Position numbers and translations under genes: made by a program. A stretch of DNA of 33,386 bases from positions 1 through 33,386 of the forward strand of contig JAFQPL010000091.1 in the NCBI GenBank assembly GCA_017411785.1, given 5' to 3'. How positions within the stretch are numbered: the stretch's first letter is position 1; each line of letters opens with the position of its first letter. The notes below the pieces were generated by a model. The model had not been told where the DNA came from. It did not search any database and worked only from the letters and a program-made list of their open reading frames with translations. Shown in pieces: positions 32,148 through 33,386 of this stretch. This DNA is from Clostridia bacterium (GTDB lineage: Bacteria; Bacillota; Clostridia; Oscillospirales; CAG-272).

Positions 32148-32819
32148 TTATTCCTTTTCGGATTCGTTTTCTTTAGATTCCTCGCCCGCAAAATCTTCAT
32201 CGGACGCATCGGCGGCATTCATAGGTTCACTCGACTCCTCGGACGCGCACGGAGCATTCTCACAAGGCTCTGCTATATCCTGTTTACCGTCAAGAGCCTT
32301 TTTCATTTTTTCTTCCTTCGCTTCCTTAACGAGCGATACTATGCACCATACCATCAGTATACCCGCGCCAACGCATACAAAAGCATCTGCTACGTTAAAT
32401 GTCCATTTCCACAAATTCGGAAAAGCGCAAAAATCCAAAAAATCAAATACGTAATGCCGCTCTTCTCCGCCAACTACGCCGACTCTGAAGCAGCGGTCTA
32501 TCATATTTCCTATTCCGCCGCCGATAATCATTGAAAGCGCGGAGCAAGCCCACTTGGATTTGGGACGGAATTTCCACAAATAAATAAGCAAAGCCCCTAT
32601 TCCGATAGTTGAGATAACTATAAATATCCACCTTTGATTCTCACCGCCAAGCATTCCAAATGCCGCGCCGGTATTTCTTACGTGCGTAAAATGAAAAACA
32701 TCGGGGATTATCGCTATATGCTCTCCTACCTCATCAAGCTTAAGCACATACATAACGAGCGCCTTTGAGCCTTGATCAAGTATCACCACACCTGCTATTA
32801 CCAAAAGCCATATAAGCAT
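32148..32819 (-). CDS. lspA: Lipoprotein signal peptidase II with a long acidic C-terminal tail
   Basis: 223 residues, start behind AGGAG. The four-helix aspartic peptidase has DQGSK (15-19), RNTGAAFG (48-55), catalytic Asp108 in GNMIDR and Asp145 in FNVADAF. Family members usually stop near 160-170 residues. Here a cytoplasmic tail continues from about 167 to 223, with Glu/Asp/Ser/Ala and Lys-poor composition. It cleaves prolipoproteins after lipidation, and the lipoprotein at 11598 is a likely client. It is 18 bp downstream of the S4 gene and directly precedes the pseudouridine synthase gene. Confidence 0.93.
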   Translation of the reverse strand: MLIWLLVIAGVVILDQGSKALVMYVLKLDEVGEHIAIIPDVFHFTHVRNTGAAFGMLGGENQRWIFIVISTIGIGALLIYLWKFRPKSKWACSALSMIIGGGIGNMIDRCFRVGVVGGEERHYVFDFLDFCAFPNLWKWTFNVADAFVCVGAGILMVWCIVSLVKEAKEEKMKKALDGKQDIAEPCENAPCASEESSEPMNAADASDEDFAGEESKENESEKE

Positions 32820-32837
32820 AACGCCTTACTCCTTTAA

Positions 32838-33386
32838 CTATAAATACTTCTCCGCCAAAAGACGAAGTCTGCCCTTTTTTGTCCTCTCGCAAACCGAAAG
32901 GACCTTAAATTTTCCCACGCCCCGTATACTTAATACGGTAGGAGCCGCTACCTCTCGGTCGGGGCGCTCCTCTATCGCATAATCAAGCTCAACGGTTGAG
33001 GCGAGTATACGCTCCTTTGCCCTCTCGCGTGAAATTGAGCAAAGAGCCGCCACAACGCAATCAAGCCGCGGAGATGCCACCGTATCACTTATCGGCGCGG
33101 TCTTACGCTCAGGCAAAATCAGCTCATCAAGCGATATACGCTTAATTTTTACCGTATCCCTGCCAACCCGTGACAGTCCACTCTCAAAAAAGCTCACCAA
33201 TTTTTCATCGCATATAACAACGGCACTGCTATCATCTATCATAATTATATCTCCAAGCACGTCCCGCTCCACGCCAAGACCGAGCAAAGAACCAAGCACG
33301 TCACGGTGCGTAATCCTTTCAAAGCCGCTCCCTCTTATCAAAAAAGCCTCGAGCTCTGTGGAATATCCGTATTCCAAAAGCTCATC
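32838..33386 (-). CDS. YlmH-like RNA-binding S4 protein (5' end beyond the window)
   Basis: 183 codons run to the window edge without a start: upstream of the internal TTG at 33377 the frame reads Asp-Glu-Leu. About 70 N-terminal residues of a typical ~255-residue protein are missing. THRDVLGSLLGLGVERDVLGDI is the YlmH signature, and residues from SPRLDCVVAALCSISRERAKERI to the end are the S4 domain. Bacillus YlmH sits in the division/wall region and binds ribosomal RNA; it has been implicated in rescue of stalled ribosomes. DivIVA, often next to it, is absent here, with lspA following after 18 bp. Confidence 0.87.
   Translation of the reverse strand, partial: DELLEYGYSTELEAFLIRGSGFERITHRDVLGSLLGLGVERDVLGDIIMIDDSSAVVICDEKLVSFFESGLSRVGRDTVKIKRISLDELILPERKTAPISDTVASPRLDCVVAALCSISRERAKERILASTVELDYAIEERPDREVAAPTVLSIRGVGKFKVLSVCERTKKGRLRLLAEKYL

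Overview
The window looks like a chromosomal piece of an uncultivated, anaerobic, low-to-mid GC Clostridia-type Firmicute. The support is indirect: strong AAGGAG/AGGAGG ribosome sites, TTGACA-17-TATAAT promoters, intrinsic hairpin terminators, a Bacillota-style S4(YlmH-like)-lspA-RluD order, an HPr-like protein, a VanY-type carboxypeptidase, an archaeal/eukaryotic-type prolyl-tRNA synthetase, and Na+-pumping decarboxylase subunits. I cannot name a genus. No tRNA, rRNA, CRISPR, phage or transposase gene was seen. Most genes are housekeeping; the less ordinary material is in the intergenic repeats and in a few proteins with insertions or lost catalytic residues.

Layout. 1-152 is a chimeric remnant of an ABC ATPase gene, repeated almost exactly inside the intact gene at 1640-3376. 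280-1483 is a two-gene operon of an SPFH/band-7 membrane protein and an Arc-like ribbon-helix-helix protein, with two tandem TGATATCA palindromes over its -10 box. 1640-3376 is a half-size ABC exporter. 3394-3751 is a multi-hairpin repeat between convergent genes. 3769-8657 (minus) holds a beta-CASP metallo-hydrolase and an operon of aldose epimerase plus GH94-type phosphorylase. 8888-11079 (plus) holds a fused ThrE-type exporter and a diacylglycerol-kinase-family lipid kinase. 11093-11474 is a non-coding element with degenerate terminal inverted repeats and an array of small hairpins joined by GTGAAAT/ATTTCAC. 11598-13893 is an InlB-repeat/BspA-LRR lipoprotein followed by a DUF1385 protein with an acidic pentapeptide-repeat insert.

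13951-14874 (minus) is an OGG1-like DNA glycosylase. It diverges from a plus operon of a duplicated CxxC/CxxH protein, an MnmM/YtqB-type tRNA methyltransferase and a membrane-anchored VanY-type carboxypeptidase. 17794-20436 (minus) is proS followed by a RodA/FtsW-type SEDS gene; 20576-21310 is a TagA/WecG glycosyltransferase. 21441-26381 (minus) carries an HPr-like protein without the phosphorylatable His, a TVP38-type membrane protein, decarboxylase gamma and beta subunits, a PTS EIIC-like membrane protein and a DUF554 protein. 26533-30038 (plus) is an aconitase-family plus NADP-isocitrate dehydrogenase operon, probably feeding 2-oxoglutarate/glutamate synthesis. 30060-30256 is a second copy of the 3.4-kb intergenic repeat. 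30276-33386 (minus) is S4 protein-lspA-RluD-HAD phosphatase, cut by the right window edge.

Functional themes are cell envelope (SEDS, VanY, TagA/WecG, LspA, lipoprotein, lipid kinase, SPFH), central carbon (aconitase/IDH, decarboxylase, GH94/epimerase) and RNA or DNA maintenance (ProS, MnmM, RluD, S4 protein, glycosylase, beta-CASP). Nothing forms an obvious defence island or biosynthetic cluster. The best candidates for something undescribed are the hairpin array, the paired repeats between convergent genes, the palindromic SPFH/RHH operator and the duplicated Cys/His protein.
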